Assembly (NCBI RefSeq): GCF_000158475.2
Contig: NZ_KI392031.1
Coordinates: 1-64,000, forward strand
Length of the DNA stretch: 64,000 nucleotides
Source of the DNA: Oxalobacter paraformigenes
GTDB taxonomy: Bacteria > Pseudomonadota > Gammaproteobacteria > Burkholderiales > Burkholderiaceae_D
Reading direction: 5' to 3'
Made by a program: the position numbers and the translations under genes. Shown one piece after another: positions 11,030 through 20,816 of the stretch; the stretch's first letter is position 1, and each line of letters begins with the position of its first letter. Below the pieces are notes generated by a model. The model was not told where the DNA came from and ran no database searches. It worked only from the letters and a program-made list of their open reading frames with translations.

Positions 11030-12580
11030 ATGAATTTGCTTAAAACACTCGTTACGATTTCCGGCATGACCATGCTGTCGCGCATTACAGGCCTAGTGCG
11101 CGAGCTGTTGATTGCCCGGGCTTTTGGCGCATCCGGTTTTACCGATGCGTTTTTTGTCGCATTCCGCATACCCAATCTGTTGAGAAGACTGTTTGCCGAA
11201 GGCGCTTTTTCGCAAGCGTTCGTTCCTATTCTGGCAGAGTACGTCAACAAGAAAGGGGCTGATCCGGCCAAAGAACTGATCGACAAGGTTGCCACGGCCC
11301 TGATGTGGACGCTGGTTCTGATCTGCGTTGCAGGAATTTTTGCGGCGCCGGGTGTCGTTTATCTGGTGGCGACCGGGCTGGACGGTAATGCGGAAGTATT
11401 CGAACTGTCCGTGCTGATGACGCGGATTATGTTCCCCTACATCCTTTTCATGTCGCTGGTCGCATTGGCAGGCGGCATTCTCAACACCTGGCGTGAATTC
11501 CGGATCCCGGCGTTCACGCCGGTTTTGCTGAATGTCTCCTTTATCATTGCTTCGCTTTTTGTCGCCCCGCATCTTGAGCAGCCTGTTCTGGCGCTTGCAT
11601 TTGCCGTGTTTGCCGGCGGTCTTTTGCAACTGGCGATCCAGATTCCCGCATTGGTCAGGATCGGCATGATGCCGCGTGTCTTTCTCAATATAATCGGCGT
11701 TTTCCAAAATCCCGGAGTGAGGCGTGTCATCCGGCAGATGGTTCCGGCCACGTTCGCCGTTTCAGTGGCCCAGATCAGTTTGATGATCAATACCAATATC
11801 GCTTCCCGTCTGGTGCATGGCAGCGTTTCCTGGATTTCCTATGCCGATCGTCTGATGGAATTTCCCAATGCCTTGCTGGGGGTGGCGTTGGGGACGATTC
11901 TGTTGCCCAGCTTGTCGAAAGCGCACGCGAACAATGATGAAAAAGAATATTCATCGCTTCTGGATTGGGGGCTGCGTTTGACTTTCCTGCTCGCCCTGCC
12001 GGCATCCGTCATGTTGATGACCCTGCCGGTTCCTTTCACGGCTACCCTGTTTCATTATGGCAAATTCAGCTCGCAAGATGTTTTCATGACGTCGAATGCC
12101 CTGATAGCATATGGTATCGGGTTGATCGGGCTTATCGTTGTCCGCATTCTCGCTCCGGGTTTCTATGCAAAACAGGATATCAAAACACCCGTCAAAATCG
12201 CTGTCGGCGTTCTGGTGGTCACCCAGCTGATGAATCTGATATTTGTTCCGCTGTATGCGCATGCCGGACTAGCGCTCTCTATCGGGATCGGCGCTTGCTT
12301 TAATGCCGCCATTCTGTTTTTTATGTTGCGTCGCCGGGGTATTTACCGGCCTCAAAGCGGCTGGAGAATTTTCTTTTTCAAAGTCGGCATCGCATTGATC
12401 CTTCTGGCCGGTGTTTCCGTCTGGGTAGCGGGTTACTTTGACTGGATTGCCTTGCAGGCGCATCCTTTTTTAAGAGCAGGAGCACTGGCGCTTGTCATGT
12501 CGGTTTGCGGCGTCGTCTATTTCGGCGCGCTGTTTGCGATGGGGTTCCGTCTGAAAAATTTCCGTCGCATAGCGTCTTAA
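11030..12580 (+). CDS. murJ: Lipid II flippase MurJ
   Basis: Moves lipid-linked peptidoglycan precursor across the inner membrane. The 516 residues make about 14 hydrophobic segments of the MOP superfamily, starting MNLLKTLVTISGMTMLSRITGLVRELLIARAFG with conserved FRIPNLLRRLFAEGAFSQAFVPI. No ribosome-binding sequence precedes the ATG, and a TATAAT (11016-11021) lies only 8 bp before it, so the mRNA may be leaderless. It converges with uup, with 11 bp between the stops. Confidence 0.96.
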   Translation: MNLLKTLVTISGMTMLSRITGLVRELLIARAFGASGFTDAFFVAFRIPNLLRRLFAEGAFSQAFVPILAEYVNKKGADPAKELIDKVATALMWTLVLICVAGIFAAPGVVYLVATGLDGNAEVFELSVLMTRIMFPYILFMSLVALAGGILNTWREFRIPAFTPVLLNVSFIIASLFVAPHLEQPVLALAFAVFAGGLLQLAIQIPALVRIGMMPRVFLNIIGVFQNPGVRRVIRQMVPATFAVSVAQISLMINTNIASRLVHGSVSWISYADRLMEFPNALLGVALGTILLPSLSKAHANNDEKEYSSLLDWGLRLTFLLALPASVMLMTLPVPFTATLFHYGKFSSQDVFMTSNALIAYGIGLIGLIVVRILAPGFYAKQDIKTPVKIAVGVLVVTQLMNLIFVPLYAHAGLALSIGIGACFNAAILFFMLRRRGIYRPQSGWRIFFFKVGIALILLAGVSVWVAGYFDWIALQAHPFLRAGALALVMSVCGVVYFGALFAMGFRLKNFRRIAS

Positions 12581-12591
12581 ACTCCGTTTTT

Positions 12592-14502
12592 TTATTCTTT
12601 CGTTTTCGATTCCAGTTCGTCCCAGCGGGCAATACAGTTCATCAGTTCTTCTTCGATTTCGGCAAAACGCTGGTTGAGGCGAATGCCTTCGGAAGGATCG
12701 CCCTGGTAAAGTTGGGGGTCGTTCAGCCGTGAAGCGATTTGCGCCTGTTCGTTTTCCAATACAGCGATTCTGGAAGGAAGTCCATCCAGTTCCCGTTGAT
12801 CCTTGTAACTCAGTTTTTTGCGTCTGGTCGCATTGGCGCTTTCTTTTTTTGCTGGCGAGACGGCAGTTTCCCTCTCCGGTTTTTTGGCGGTGTGTTTTTC
12901 GGAAGGAGCAGGACGCATGCGTTCCCAGTCACTGTAACCGCCTACGTATTCACGCCATATACCGTTTCCTTCGGCAGCGATGACCTGTGTGACGACATTG
13001 TCGAGGAAAGCGCGGTCATGGCTGACCAGAAAAACGGTGCCATCGTATTCCTGCAAGAGCTCTTCAAGCAGTTCCAGAGTGTCAATGTCCAGATCATTTG
13101 TAGGTTCGTCCAGAACCAGGACATTGGCGGGGCGGGCAAAAAGACGGGCAAGAAGAAGACGGTTTCGCTCGCCGCCCGATAAGGATTTGACGGGAGAACG
13201 CGCCCGTTCGGGCGTGAACAGGAAGTCAGAGAGATAACTCATGACGTGTTTTTTCTGGCCGCCGATCTCGACCCATTCACTACCTGGCGAAATAGTATCA
13301 ATGAGGCTGGCCTCGTCATCCAGTTGGGCGCGCATCTGGTCGAAATAGGCAACCTGCAATTTCGTTCCCAGCCGGATAGTGCCTGCGTCGGGAGAAAGTT
13401 CACCCAAAATGAGTTTCAGCAATGTGGTTTTTCCAACGCCATTGGGTCCGATCAGGCCGATTTTGTCGCCACGCAGAATGGTTTCTGAAAACGATTTGAC
13501 GATGGTTTTTTCGCCGAAAGATTTGGAAATGCCTGTCAATTCGGCGACCAGCTTTCCCGAGCGTTCACCGGACGACACATCCATGCGAACCTGTCCCTGA
13601 CGTTCTCTTCTGGACGCGCGGGTGGCTCGCAAGGCTTCCAGCCTTCGTACCCTGCCTTCATTGCGGGTTCGCCGCGCTTCGATTCCCTTGCGTATCCAGA
13701 CTTCTTCCTGTGCCAGAAATTTGTCGAATTTGGCATTTTCGACGGCTTCATTTGCCAACAGTTCGTTTTTGGCGGTTTTATAAGCGCTGAAGTTGCCAGG
13801 GAAAGAAAGCAGCTTGCCACGATCCAGTTCAACAATGCGGGTGGCGATGTGATCAAGGAACCGGCGGTCGTGGGTAATGAAAACCAGGCTGCCGTGAAAC
13901 TCTTTCAACAGGCTTTCCAGCCAGAGTATGGATTCGAAATCCAGGTGATTTGTCGGTTCATCCAGCATCAGTACGTCCGGGATTCCGACTAGTCCATGGG
14001 CCAGGGCGACTCTTTTGTGGAGACCGCCTGAAAGCGTTCCGATCCGGTCGGCGCCGTCAAGCGAGAGACGGTCGAGAATGGTCTCGACGCGATTGTTCAG
14101 ATTCCACGCATCGGTTGCATCCAGTTGCACCTGAAGCTCATGAAGCTGTTCAAGGGTGCCGGCGTCGTTGTGTTTTTCGAGCGCGGATGTCAAAGCCTCG
14201 TATTCGTCAAGCAGGGCCTGTATCGTGTTTAAGCCGGAAGCGACGGTTTCATAGACGGTCTGGCCGGCAGGAAAAACGGGTTCTTGTTCGACGTAGGCAA
14301 TTTTCAGTTTTTGCTGGACTGTCAGACGTCCGTCGTCCAGCCGCATTTTGCCGGCGAGGATTTGTAATAAAGAGGATTTGCCCGTTCCATTGCGACCAAT
14401 CAATCCGACTTTTTCGCCTGCCTCCAGTGAAAATTCAGCGTGGTCAAGCATGGGAAAATGGCCAAAAGCAAGTTGTGCGTTGGAAAGCGTGATAATTGCC
14501 AT
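12592..14502 (-). CDS. uup: ABC-F ATPase, Uup type
   Basis: Soluble twin-ATPase of the ABC-F family, acting on ribosomes or DNA structures rather than in transport. The 636 residues hold two ABC domains: Walker A GRNGTGKSSLLQ (about 35-46) with LSGGLHKRVALA signature, and Walker A GPNGVGKTTLLK with LSGGERNRLLLARLF signature, each followed by DEPTNHLD or DEPTNDLD. There is no membrane segment. The linker region is rich in Arg (RKGIEARRTRNEGRVRRLEALR), and a charged coiled coil at the C-terminus (about 560-636) is the feature that separates Uup from other ABC-F members. Confidence 0.92.
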   Translation of the reverse strand: MAIITLSNAQLAFGHFPMLDHAEFSLEAGEKVGLIGRNGTGKSSLLQILAGKMRLDDGRLTVQQKLKIAYVEQEPVFPAGQTVYETVASGLNTIQALLDEYEALTSALEKHNDAGTLEQLHELQVQLDATDAWNLNNRVETILDRLSLDGADRIGTLSGGLHKRVALAHGLVGIPDVLMLDEPTNHLDFESILWLESLLKEFHGSLVFITHDRRFLDHIATRIVELDRGKLLSFPGNFSAYKTAKNELLANEAVENAKFDKFLAQEEVWIRKGIEARRTRNEGRVRRLEALRATRASRRERQGQVRMDVSSGERSGKLVAELTGISKSFGEKTIVKSFSETILRGDKIGLIGPNGVGKTTLLKLILGELSPDAGTIRLGTKLQVAYFDQMRAQLDDEASLIDTISPGSEWVEIGGQKKHVMSYLSDFLFTPERARSPVKSLSGGERNRLLLARLFARPANVLVLDEPTNDLDIDTLELLEELLQEYDGTVFLVSHDRAFLDNVVTQVIAAEGNGIWREYVGGYSDWERMRPAPSEKHTAKKPERETAVSPAKKESANATRRKKLSYKDQRELDGLPSRIAVLENEQAQIASRLNDPQLYQGDPSEGIRLNQRFAEIEEELMNCIARWDELESKTKE

Positions 14503-14637
14503 AGTGAATTAAATCGCCACAGTTTGAAAACAGGAAAACATCATTGTACCGGCAAGCAGGGCAATATAGAGGTTTGCCCCTCGTACAGATTCGCCTCATG
14601 CGGTACAATGGCGTCGCCTGAAAAAATATCGGGAAGT

Positions 14638-14712
14638 CTCGCCGTAGCACAATGGATAGTGCACATGCCTCCTAAGCGTGGGATACAGGTTCGATCCCTG
14701 TCGGCGGGACCA
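14638..14712 (+). tRNA. tRNA-Arg (anticodon CCT)
   Basis: A full cloverleaf: acceptor CTCGCCG/CGGCGGG with one G-T wobble, D stem GCAC/GTGC, anticodon stem CATGC/GCGTG with loop CTCCTAA (anticodon 14671-14673), T arm ACAGG-TTCGATC-CCTGT, discriminator A and encoded CCA. It reads AGG codons. The stretch after it runs into the oxc upstream region. Confidence 0.93.
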
Positions 14713-15640
14713 GCAACGATCTAAACAATTCCAGCCTCTAAAAATCCCCGCGAAAACACTAACGGAAAACTTTCTGGCGCAAAGCGATGCGAGGCAGTGT
14801 GGCCAGACATGACAATTCGGGACGCAAGTTTGAATGTAATTTGCTGCGATTGGCTTTTCCCCAAAAAACCTTGGTGCCATTTCCACCGCTTATAACTGAC
14901 GACGAAACACATTGTTCCATTAAATGCCGAAAGATCGAAAACCCAAAACCGGATGCAAAAATTACAGCTTATCTGGAAGTAATGGCTTTTATTGAAAGTC
15001 GTCTACTCAGCTTCCCGATTCCGGAGGCTGAAATAGCGCTTCAGTGAGGAATCCTGTTTTATTGGGCAGACATTCCTTTTATGTAGGGAAAATACAATAA
15101 AGAAATGTTCGGCATTTTCCAGACAGAACGAACGGTCTTGTCCTGTCTTTTAAACGGAAACAGGGCCTGCCAAGAAATGCCGTGTTTTGCCAATCGGAGG
15201 ATTTTGAAAACGGGAAGAAAAGCGCACGACGGTTTCCGGTATTTCCAAGGTGATTTTTCCGTAATGTTGTCTTCTTTTGCACCCGGTTAGCCAGCTCCTG
15301 CGCTTCGCGGGTTGCAAAACTTTGTGTCTGACCCTTTTGACTTTTGTCTGGCGCGCAAACGCCGGATTTTCTTTGGCGACATTCAAGGCTTGAATGCGAA
15401 AAAAACGTTTCTGAAAGACGGAAAAAACCTTGTTTTGCCCGTATTTCACATGGATGGTTTTCTATAACCATCCAGGCGGTTGTTTTTTTGCAAAAGAGAA
15501 GGGGTTTTCAGGGGAAATCCTGCGTGAATAGCGGCCATTGTTCCGGATTGAGGACAGCGGTTTTTTTCGGGGAAAATGATGAATCCGGACGGTTTGTGTT
15601 TCGGTTCGGGGAGATGTTTTTTTTGAGGACAGGAAACAAA
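14713..15640. other. Gene-free stretch upstream of the oxc control region
   Basis: About 930 bp between tRNA-Arg and the palindrome array with no convincing coding region on either strand. The short open frames (for example 14787-15047 plus, 15079-15471 minus) lack ribosome sites and resemble no family I know. It may hold gene remains, an untranslated RNA or distant regulatory sites; none is recognisable. Confidence 0.5.
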
Positions 15641-15726
15641 TTGATCTGGGTCAATAATTGTAAATTGACCTAGGTCAATGATAGCGAATTGACCGCGGTC
15701 AATAAGGGCAAATTGACCTAGGTCAA
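15641..15726. promoter_or_regulatory. Array of four 14-bp palindromes at exact 24-bp spacing upstream of oxc
   Basis: Four sites start at 15641, 15665, 15689 and 15713: TTGATCTGGGTCAA, TTGACCTAGGTCAA, TTGACCGCGGTCAA and TTGACCTAGGTCAA. Sites 2-4 are perfect palindromes, and each is separated by a 10-bp linker of unrelated sequence. The consensus TTGAY-N4-RTCAA is of the Crp/Fnr half-site type. If the last site (centre 15719.5) acts at -41.5, transcription would start near 15761 and CATACT (15750-15755) would be the -10, giving a leader of about 50 nt before oxc. The array is seen directly; the regulator family and start point are inferred. Confidence 0.8.
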
Positions 15727-15809
15727 CGGTCTTTTCAGGCGTAATGCGGCATACTCGGAATTGACGTTGAACAACGTTTATCAAAACCAACCAAAGAAAG
15801 GTATTACTC

Positions 15810-17519
15810 ATGAGTAACGACGACAATGTAGAGTTGACTGATGGCTTTCATGTGTTAAAGGACACACTGAAGTTGAATGGCATCGATACCATGTATGGTG
15901 TGGTCGGCATTCCTATCACCAACCTGGCCCGTCTGTGGGAACAGGATGGTCAGAAGTTCTATAGCTTCCGCCACGAACAGCACGCTGGCTATGCTGCCTC
16001 TATTGCCGGCTACATTCAGGGCGACAAACCTGGCGTATGCTTGACCGTTTCCGCCCCTGGTTTCCTGAACGGTTTGACGGCATTGGCTCATGCTACCACC
16101 AACTGCTTCCCAATGCTCCTGTTGAGCGGATCCAGTGAACGCGAAATCGTCGATCTGATGCAAGGCGATTACGAAGAAATGGATCAGATGAATATCGCTC
16201 GTCCGCATTGCAAAGCTTCTTTCCGTATCAACAGCATCAAAGATATTCCAATCGGTATTGCACGTGCAATCCGTACCGCTGTATCCGGTCGTCCGGGCGG
16301 CGTTTATGTTGACCTGCCAGCCAGACTGTTCGGTCAGACCCTGCCAGTAGAAGAAGCGCAAAAACTGCTCTTCAAGCCAATCGATCCGGTACCGGCACAG
16401 ATTCCTGCCGCCGATGCTATCGCACGCGCTGCTGACATTATCAAGAACGCAAAACGCCCTGTTGTCATGCTGGGTAAAGGCGCTTCAATGGCCAAGGCTG
16501 ACGCAGAAGTCAAACAGTTTGTGGAACAAACCGGTATTCCTTTCCTGCCAATGGGCATGGCTAAAGGTCTGATGCCTGACAATCATCCACAGTCTGCTGC
16601 CGCTACCCGTGCATTTGCTCTGGCACAGTGCGACGTCTGTATCCTGATTGGCGCACGTCTGAACTGGCTGATGCAGCACGGTAAAGGCAAGACCTGGGGT
16701 AACGAACTGAAGAAATTCGTTCAGATCGATATCCAGGCTAACGAAATGGATTCCAACCAGCCCATCGCTGGCCCGATCGTCGGCGACATCAAGTCCAGCC
16801 TGGCTCTGCTGAACGAAGCTCTGAAAGGCGCTCCGAAAGCCAATGCAGAATGGGTAGGCGCTCTGAAAGAAAAAGTGGATACCAACAAGGGCAAACTGGC
16901 AACCAAGATGGCTGCTCCTGTCGCTCCGACCGGTATGAACTATTCCAACTCGCTGGGCGTTCTGAAAGAATTCATGCTGGCCAATCCAAGCGTCAATCTG
17001 GTTAACGAAGGTGCAAACGCACTGGATAACACCCGTATGATCGTGGACATGCTGGAACCACGCCGCCGTCTGGACTCCGGTACCTGGGGCGTTATGGGTA
17101 TCGGTATGGGCTACTGCGTCGGCGCAGCAAGCGTAACTGGCGATCCGGTTATCGCTGTTGAAGGCGACTCCGCATTCGGCTTCTCCGGTATGGAAATTGA
17201 AACCATCTGCCGTTACAACCTGCCAGTTACCATCATCGTCATGAACAACGGTGGTATCTATAAGGGTAATGAAGAAGATCCGGGCAATGGTCTGGTTTCC
17301 TGTACCCGTCTGATTCGTGGCCGTTACGATCAGATGATGGAAGCCTTCGGTGGCAAGGGCTATCTGGTCAATACTCCGGAAGAGCTGAAAGCCGCTCTGG
17401 AAGAAGCTGTTGCTTCCAAGAAACCATGCCTGATCAATGCCATGATCGATCCGGACGCTGGTGTTGAATCCGGCCGTATCAAGAGCCTGAACATTGTAAG
17501 TAAAGTTGGCAAGAAATAA
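15810..17519 (+). CDS. oxc: Oxalyl-CoA decarboxylase
   Basis: Thiamine-diphosphate enzyme converting oxalyl-CoA to formyl-CoA and CO2, consuming a cytoplasmic proton; with formyl-CoA transferase and OxlT it forms the energy-yielding oxalate cycle. The 569 residues have the three TPP-enzyme domains: PYR (1-190) with the cofactor-activating Glu56 in [12 protein letters not shown], a central domain (about 195-365) and a PP domain with the metal/TPP motif beginning GDSAFGFSG (about 452) and ending in [20 protein letters not shown] and [10 protein letters not shown] match the O. formigenes enzyme as remembered, with many scattered substitutions. AAAGAAAGG precedes the ATG. Codon use is strongly biased (CTG, CGT, GGT, GAA), unlike neighbours, which fits very high expression. 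Confidence 0.98.
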   Translation: MSNDDNVELTDGFHVLKDTLKLNGIDTMYGVVGIPITNLARLWEQDGQKFYSFRHEQHAGYAASIAGYIQGDKPGVCLTVSAPGFLNGLTALAHATTNCFPMLLLSGSSEREIVDLMQGDYEEMDQMNIARPHCKASFRINSIKDIPIGIARAIRTAVSGRPGGVYVDLPARLFGQTLPVEEAQKLLFKPIDPVPAQIPAADAIARAADIIKNAKRPVVMLGKGASMAKADAEVKQFVEQTGIPFLPMGMAKGLMPDNHPQSAAATRAFALAQCDVCILIGARLNWLMQHGKGKTWGNELKKFVQIDIQANEMDSNQPIAGPIVGDIKSSLALLNEALKGAPKANAEWVGALKEKVDTNKGKLATKMAAPVAPTGMNYSNSLGVLKEFMLANPSVNLVNEGANALDNTRMIVDMLEPRRRLDSGTWGVMGIGMGYCVGAASVTGDPVIAVEGDSAFGFSGMEIETICRYNLPVTIIVMNNGGIYKGNEEDPGNGLVSCTRLIRGRYDQMMEAFGGKGYLVNTPEELKAALEEAVASKKPCLINAMIDPDAGVESGRIKSLNIVSKVGKK

Positions 17520-17570
17520 TTAGTCCGACTTTGAAAGCCAGTCTTTTGGCTGGTTTTTCGAATGTTCCGA

Positions 17571-17606
17571 ATACCCCTCAAGATTCGTCTTGAGGGGTAT
17601 TTTCTT
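17571..17606 (+). terminator. Strong UUCG-capped terminator of oxc
   Basis: A 13-bp perfect stem ATACCCCTCAAGA / TCTTGAGGGGTAT closed by the very stable TTCG tetraloop and followed by TTTCTTTTTT. It lies 50 bp after the oxc stop. A weaker hairpin (AGCCA...TGGCT, then TTTTT) at about 17536-17558 precedes it, giving two stops in series. Confidence 0.95.
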
Positions 17607-17811
17607 TTTTCTCTTCGACCTTGCTTTGGTTAGACGCTGAAAGATGAGCTGATGAGTTATTGAATTGCTGTCGATAAAGGAGAAGGTGTTTTAATCGATG
17701 AATTCGGCGGTACTACCTTGCTGAAGAAGAATAAAAAACACTGGCTTTTTCATGGCTGAAACAGGATAATCGAAACATTTTGAATATTGTCCGGTTTTTC
17801 CCGGCCAAGCC

Positions 17812-18621
17812 ATGCTTTTAAAACGAAAGTCTATTGAGCGGGAAGAGTCTCTTCGACCTGCTTCGGATGGTTCCAGAAAAACGCATACGCGCAAAATCAG
17901 GTATGCGCCTGTGACGCTTTCCGAACAGGGAGGGGTGCGTTATCTCCATTTCGGAACAGAATGGATACAAGGCGCCATGCGGCTTAAAAAGCCGAACTGG
18001 CTTGAACTTGAATACAGCCGGAAAATGATGTCCTGGCTGTTTTTCAAAAAAGAGCCTCGCGCTATTTGCCAGCTTGGGCTGGGCGCCGGTTCGCTTACCA
18101 AATTCTGTTATTACCAGTTTCCTGCCTGTATAACGACTGCTGTCGAATTGAATCCGGACGTCATTGCGGTTTGCAAGTCAATGTTTGCGTTGCCGGAGCC
18201 GGATGACCGGTTGCGTATTCTTGAAATGGATGCGCTGGATTTTGTCAATGACGTAAACAATTTCAACACGTTCGATATCTTGCATGTCGATTTATACGAT
18301 GCGACTGCGCGTGGCCCGGTACTGGACACCCCCGAGTTTTATGCGGCTTGTAAAAAATGTCTTGTTTTCGACGGTATCATGACGGTCAATCTGTTTGGCG
18401 ACCATTCCAGCTTTGGAAAGAACATGGCCGCCCTGTGCAAATCGTTTGAAAAAGTGGTGTGCCTGACGCCGACTGAGGAAGGAAACGTGATTGCGCTCGC
18501 TTTCCGGAAGCGGCCTGAACTGAAGGACGACGAATTGAAAGCGCGGGCGGCAGAAATCAGGGATAAAACCGGGTTGCCAGCGAAGAAATGGATTAAGGAT
18601 TTCAGGAAAGCTTTACTGTAA
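17812..18621 (+). CDS. Spermidine synthase-like methyltransferase-fold protein
   Basis: A 269-residue protein with the SpeE-like Rossmann fold: ICQLGLGAGSLTKFCYYQF (glycine-rich motif, about residue 85), TTAVELNPDVIAVCKSMF (acidic residue for the donor), LEMDALDFV and DILHVDLYDATARGP. The usual spermidine-synthase signature GGGDG is replaced by GLGAG, and no distinct N-terminal beta-tetramer domain is evident, so it may be a non-catalytic or different-substrate member common in Burkholderiales. It lies between oxc and the carbonic anhydrase, separated from oxc by its terminator. Confidence 0.72.
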   Translation: MLLKRKSIEREESLRPASDGSRKTHTRKIRYAPVTLSEQGGVRYLHFGTEWIQGAMRLKKPNWLELEYSRKMMSWLFFKKEPRAICQLGLGAGSLTKFCYYQFPACITTAVELNPDVIAVCKSMFALPEPDDRLRILEMDALDFVNDVNNFNTFDILHVDLYDATARGPVLDTPEFYAACKKCLVFDGIMTVNLFGDHSSFGKNMAALCKSFEKVVCLTPTEEGNVIALAFRKRPELKDDELKARAAEIRDKTGLPAKKWIKDFRKALL

Positions 18622-18666
18622 TAACGACAGCCAACGGAGATTGGTTACCTTTTAGAGAGCGGATTT

Positions 18667-19392
18667 ATGCCAGACAAATTAAATGAATACGATCCCACGG
18701 ACATTGAACTCAAACAGCTTTTCGAGCGCAATAAAGCCTGGGCGGAACAAATGGTTCAGGATGATCCGAATTATTTCTCGCGTCTGGTAACGCAGCAGTT
18801 GCCAAAGTACTTCTGGATCGGTTGTTCGGACAGCCGGGTTCCTTCAACACAAATCACCAATCTGTTGCCAGGCGATATCTTTGTTCACCGGAATGTCGCC
18901 AATGTCGTGTCTTATACCGATCTGAGCTGCCTTTCCGTGATGCAATTTGCTGTTGATGTCGTCCGGGTGCGTCATATCATGGTAACTGGCCATTACGATT
19001 GTTCGGGTGTTCATGTCGCCATGATGAGACAGAGAGTGGGATTGGCGGATAACTGGTTGCGCCATGTTCAGGACGTTCATCACAAGCACGAGCGTTATCT
19101 GGGAGATACGCTGCCGGCGAGAGTGAAATACGATCGTCTGTGCGAACTGAATGTCATTGAATCGGTGGCAAATGTGTGTCAGACCACTATCGTGCAGGAT
19201 GCGTGGAACCGGGGCCAGCAATTGACGGTACATGGCTGGGTTTATGGTGTTCACGATGGTCTGATTCGGGATCTGGGCATGACGATCAGTTCGATGGAGG
19301 AGTTGCCCATCAAAAAGGCCCAGAGTCTTGCGCGTTATGAAATCGATTCCAACGATTCAGTAAAACAAAAAGTGGCAGGCAACAAGTTCTGA
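18667..19392 (+). CDS. can: Beta-class carbonic anhydrase
   Basis: Interconverts CO2 and bicarbonate. The 241 residues carry the zinc-site pattern of beta enzymes: Cys-x-Asp-x-Arg in IGCSDSRVPSTQI (about residue 58) and His-x2-Cys in TGHYDCSGV (about 118-121). GDIFVHRNVANVV is also typical. TTAGAGAG before the ATG provides the ribosome site. It sits 45 bp after the SpeE-like gene and about 1.1 kb downstream of oxc, the main intracellular source of CO2, so local CO2 hydration is a plausible role (inference). Confidence 0.95.
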   Translation: MPDKLNEYDPTDIELKQLFERNKAWAEQMVQDDPNYFSRLVTQQLPKYFWIGCSDSRVPSTQITNLLPGDIFVHRNVANVVSYTDLSCLSVMQFAVDVVRVRHIMVTGHYDCSGVHVAMMRQRVGLADNWLRHVQDVHHKHERYLGDTLPARVKYDRLCELNVIESVANVCQTTIVQDAWNRGQQLTVHGWVYGVHDGLIRDLGMTISSMEELPIKKAQSLARYEIDSNDSVKQKVAGNKF

Positions 19393-19914
19393 TGATGAAG
19401 TCAGGCGTGCCCCTTTTTCTGTCCGCTTGTAAAGGCTCACGGTGCTTTTGTCCACACTTTATGCCAAAATGCTGTTGGCAGAATTTGCCGGAAGTTAACT
19501 TGTTCTGAATTCGGCTGCTTTCAGTCCGTTCCAACGATGACATAATCGGCTCTGGGGATGGGCATAGGCCGGTTTCACGACAGCCCGTTGCAGATGACTG
19601 GCACAGAGCAGTCATTATTCAAATGGTAACGATCGTTTCAGACCAATTTCGATTTTGAACCCGGAACGGACAAAGCTTTCGTGGATTGGGGACATGAGTC
19701 TTTCCGCCCGTTGCTCGCACAGATTTGTCTGTCATTCTTCCCCGCGAAAAGAAATGGCAAGGTATTCTGGCTATGTATCGGATTCTTTTTGAACTGAACA
19801 GCAAAAGTCCGCCGAAAACCGGTTTGTTTTCAATCGGTTCTGTTTAAAACACGCAGCGGACCAGCATTGCACACCTGACGGTAGGTCATACTGGCGGGGC
19901 AATGACGGTTGTCG
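19393..19914. other. Gene-free interval between can and panB
   Basis: About 520 bp between convergent can and panB. Neither strand shows a coding region that resembles a protein family, and no clear terminator with T-tract was found. It may contain decayed coding sequence. Confidence 0.4.
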
Positions 19915-20727
19915 TCAGAAGCAATGTTCAGGCGCCGGGAAGGATCCATCCTTGACCGCGCGCACATACGCTTTGATCGCATCTTCGATACTGGACTGTC
20001 CTTCCATGAAATTGCGGACAAAACGCGCCTTTCTGCCGGGATAGACATTGAGCATGTCATGCATGACAAGGACTTGGCCGGAACAGTCAGGGCCTGCACC
20101 GATACCGATAGTCGGGACGTTCAGGGCTTCGGTGATTTCTTTTCCCAGTATGGCAGGGACAGCTTCCAGCACATAGAGAGACGCTCCCGCGTTTTGCAGG
20201 ATTTTTGCGTCTTCAAGGATACGTTTGGCATCTTCCGAGGTTTTACCCTGGACACGATAGCCACCGAACTGGTGGACGGATTGGGGAGTCAGTCCCAAAT
20301 GACTGCAAACCGGTATGGCTCGCTCTGTCAAAAAACGGACGGTGTCTTCAAGCCAGCGACCACCTTCGATCTTGACCATATGGGCGCCCGCCTTAATCAG
20401 TTCGGCGGCATTGTCGTAAGCGGATTCAGGCGTTGCGTAGGTTCCGAAAGGCATATCCGATACGATCATGGCGGTTTTGTTGCCTCTGGCGACGCATTCG
20501 GTATGATAGGCGACTTCTTCGATGGAGACGGGCAACGTGGAATCTTTTCCCTGGCAAACCATGCCGAGTGAATCACCGATGAGCAGGATTTCGACTCCGC
20601 ACTGATCCATAAGGGAAGCGAAACTGGCGTCATAACAGGTCAGCATGGTGATTTTTTCATGCTTGTTATAGAGAGCGGCCAGAGTGTGGCTGGTAACCGA
20701 TTTGCGTTCCTGAAGATAGGTTGCCAT
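19915..20727 (-). CDS. panB: 3-methyl-2-oxobutanoate hydroxymethyltransferase
   Basis: Transfers the hydroxymethyl group from 5,10-methylene-THF to 2-oxoisovalerate to form ketopantoate, the step before PanE. The 270 residues show the TIM-barrel motifs [65 protein letters not shown] and [27 protein letters not shown] precedes the ATG at 20725-20727. The usual partner panC is not next to it. Confidence 0.97.
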   Translation of the reverse strand: MATYLQERKSVTSHTLAALYNKHEKITMLTCYDASFASLMDQCGVEILLIGDSLGMVCQGKDSTLPVSIEEVAYHTECVARGNKTAMIVSDMPFGTYATPESAYDNAAELIKAGAHMVKIEGGRWLEDTVRFLTERAIPVCSHLGLTPQSVHQFGGYRVQGKTSEDAKRILEDAKILQNAGASLYVLEAVPAILGKEITEALNVPTIGIGAGPDCSGQVLVMHDMLNVYPGRKARFVRNFMEGQSSIEDAIKAYVRAVKDGSFPAPEHCF

Positions 20728-20816
20728 AACAATCCTTTATTGAACTGGAAAATGGAGAGAACATCAGGACGTAACCATATCCCGATGCATGGCGGGCTGT
20801 CACGATTTCAGATCAA

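Noticed and set aside
14787-15047. 86-codon open frame between tRNA-Arg and oxc
   Set aside because: No ribosome site and no recognisable domain; the sequence looks non-coding.
15641-15726. Regular repeat array that could suggest a CRISPR
   Set aside because: The repeats are 14-bp palindromes with 10-bp linkers, far shorter than CRISPR repeats and spacers, only four copies exist, and no cas genes are nearby. Position before oxc fits operators.
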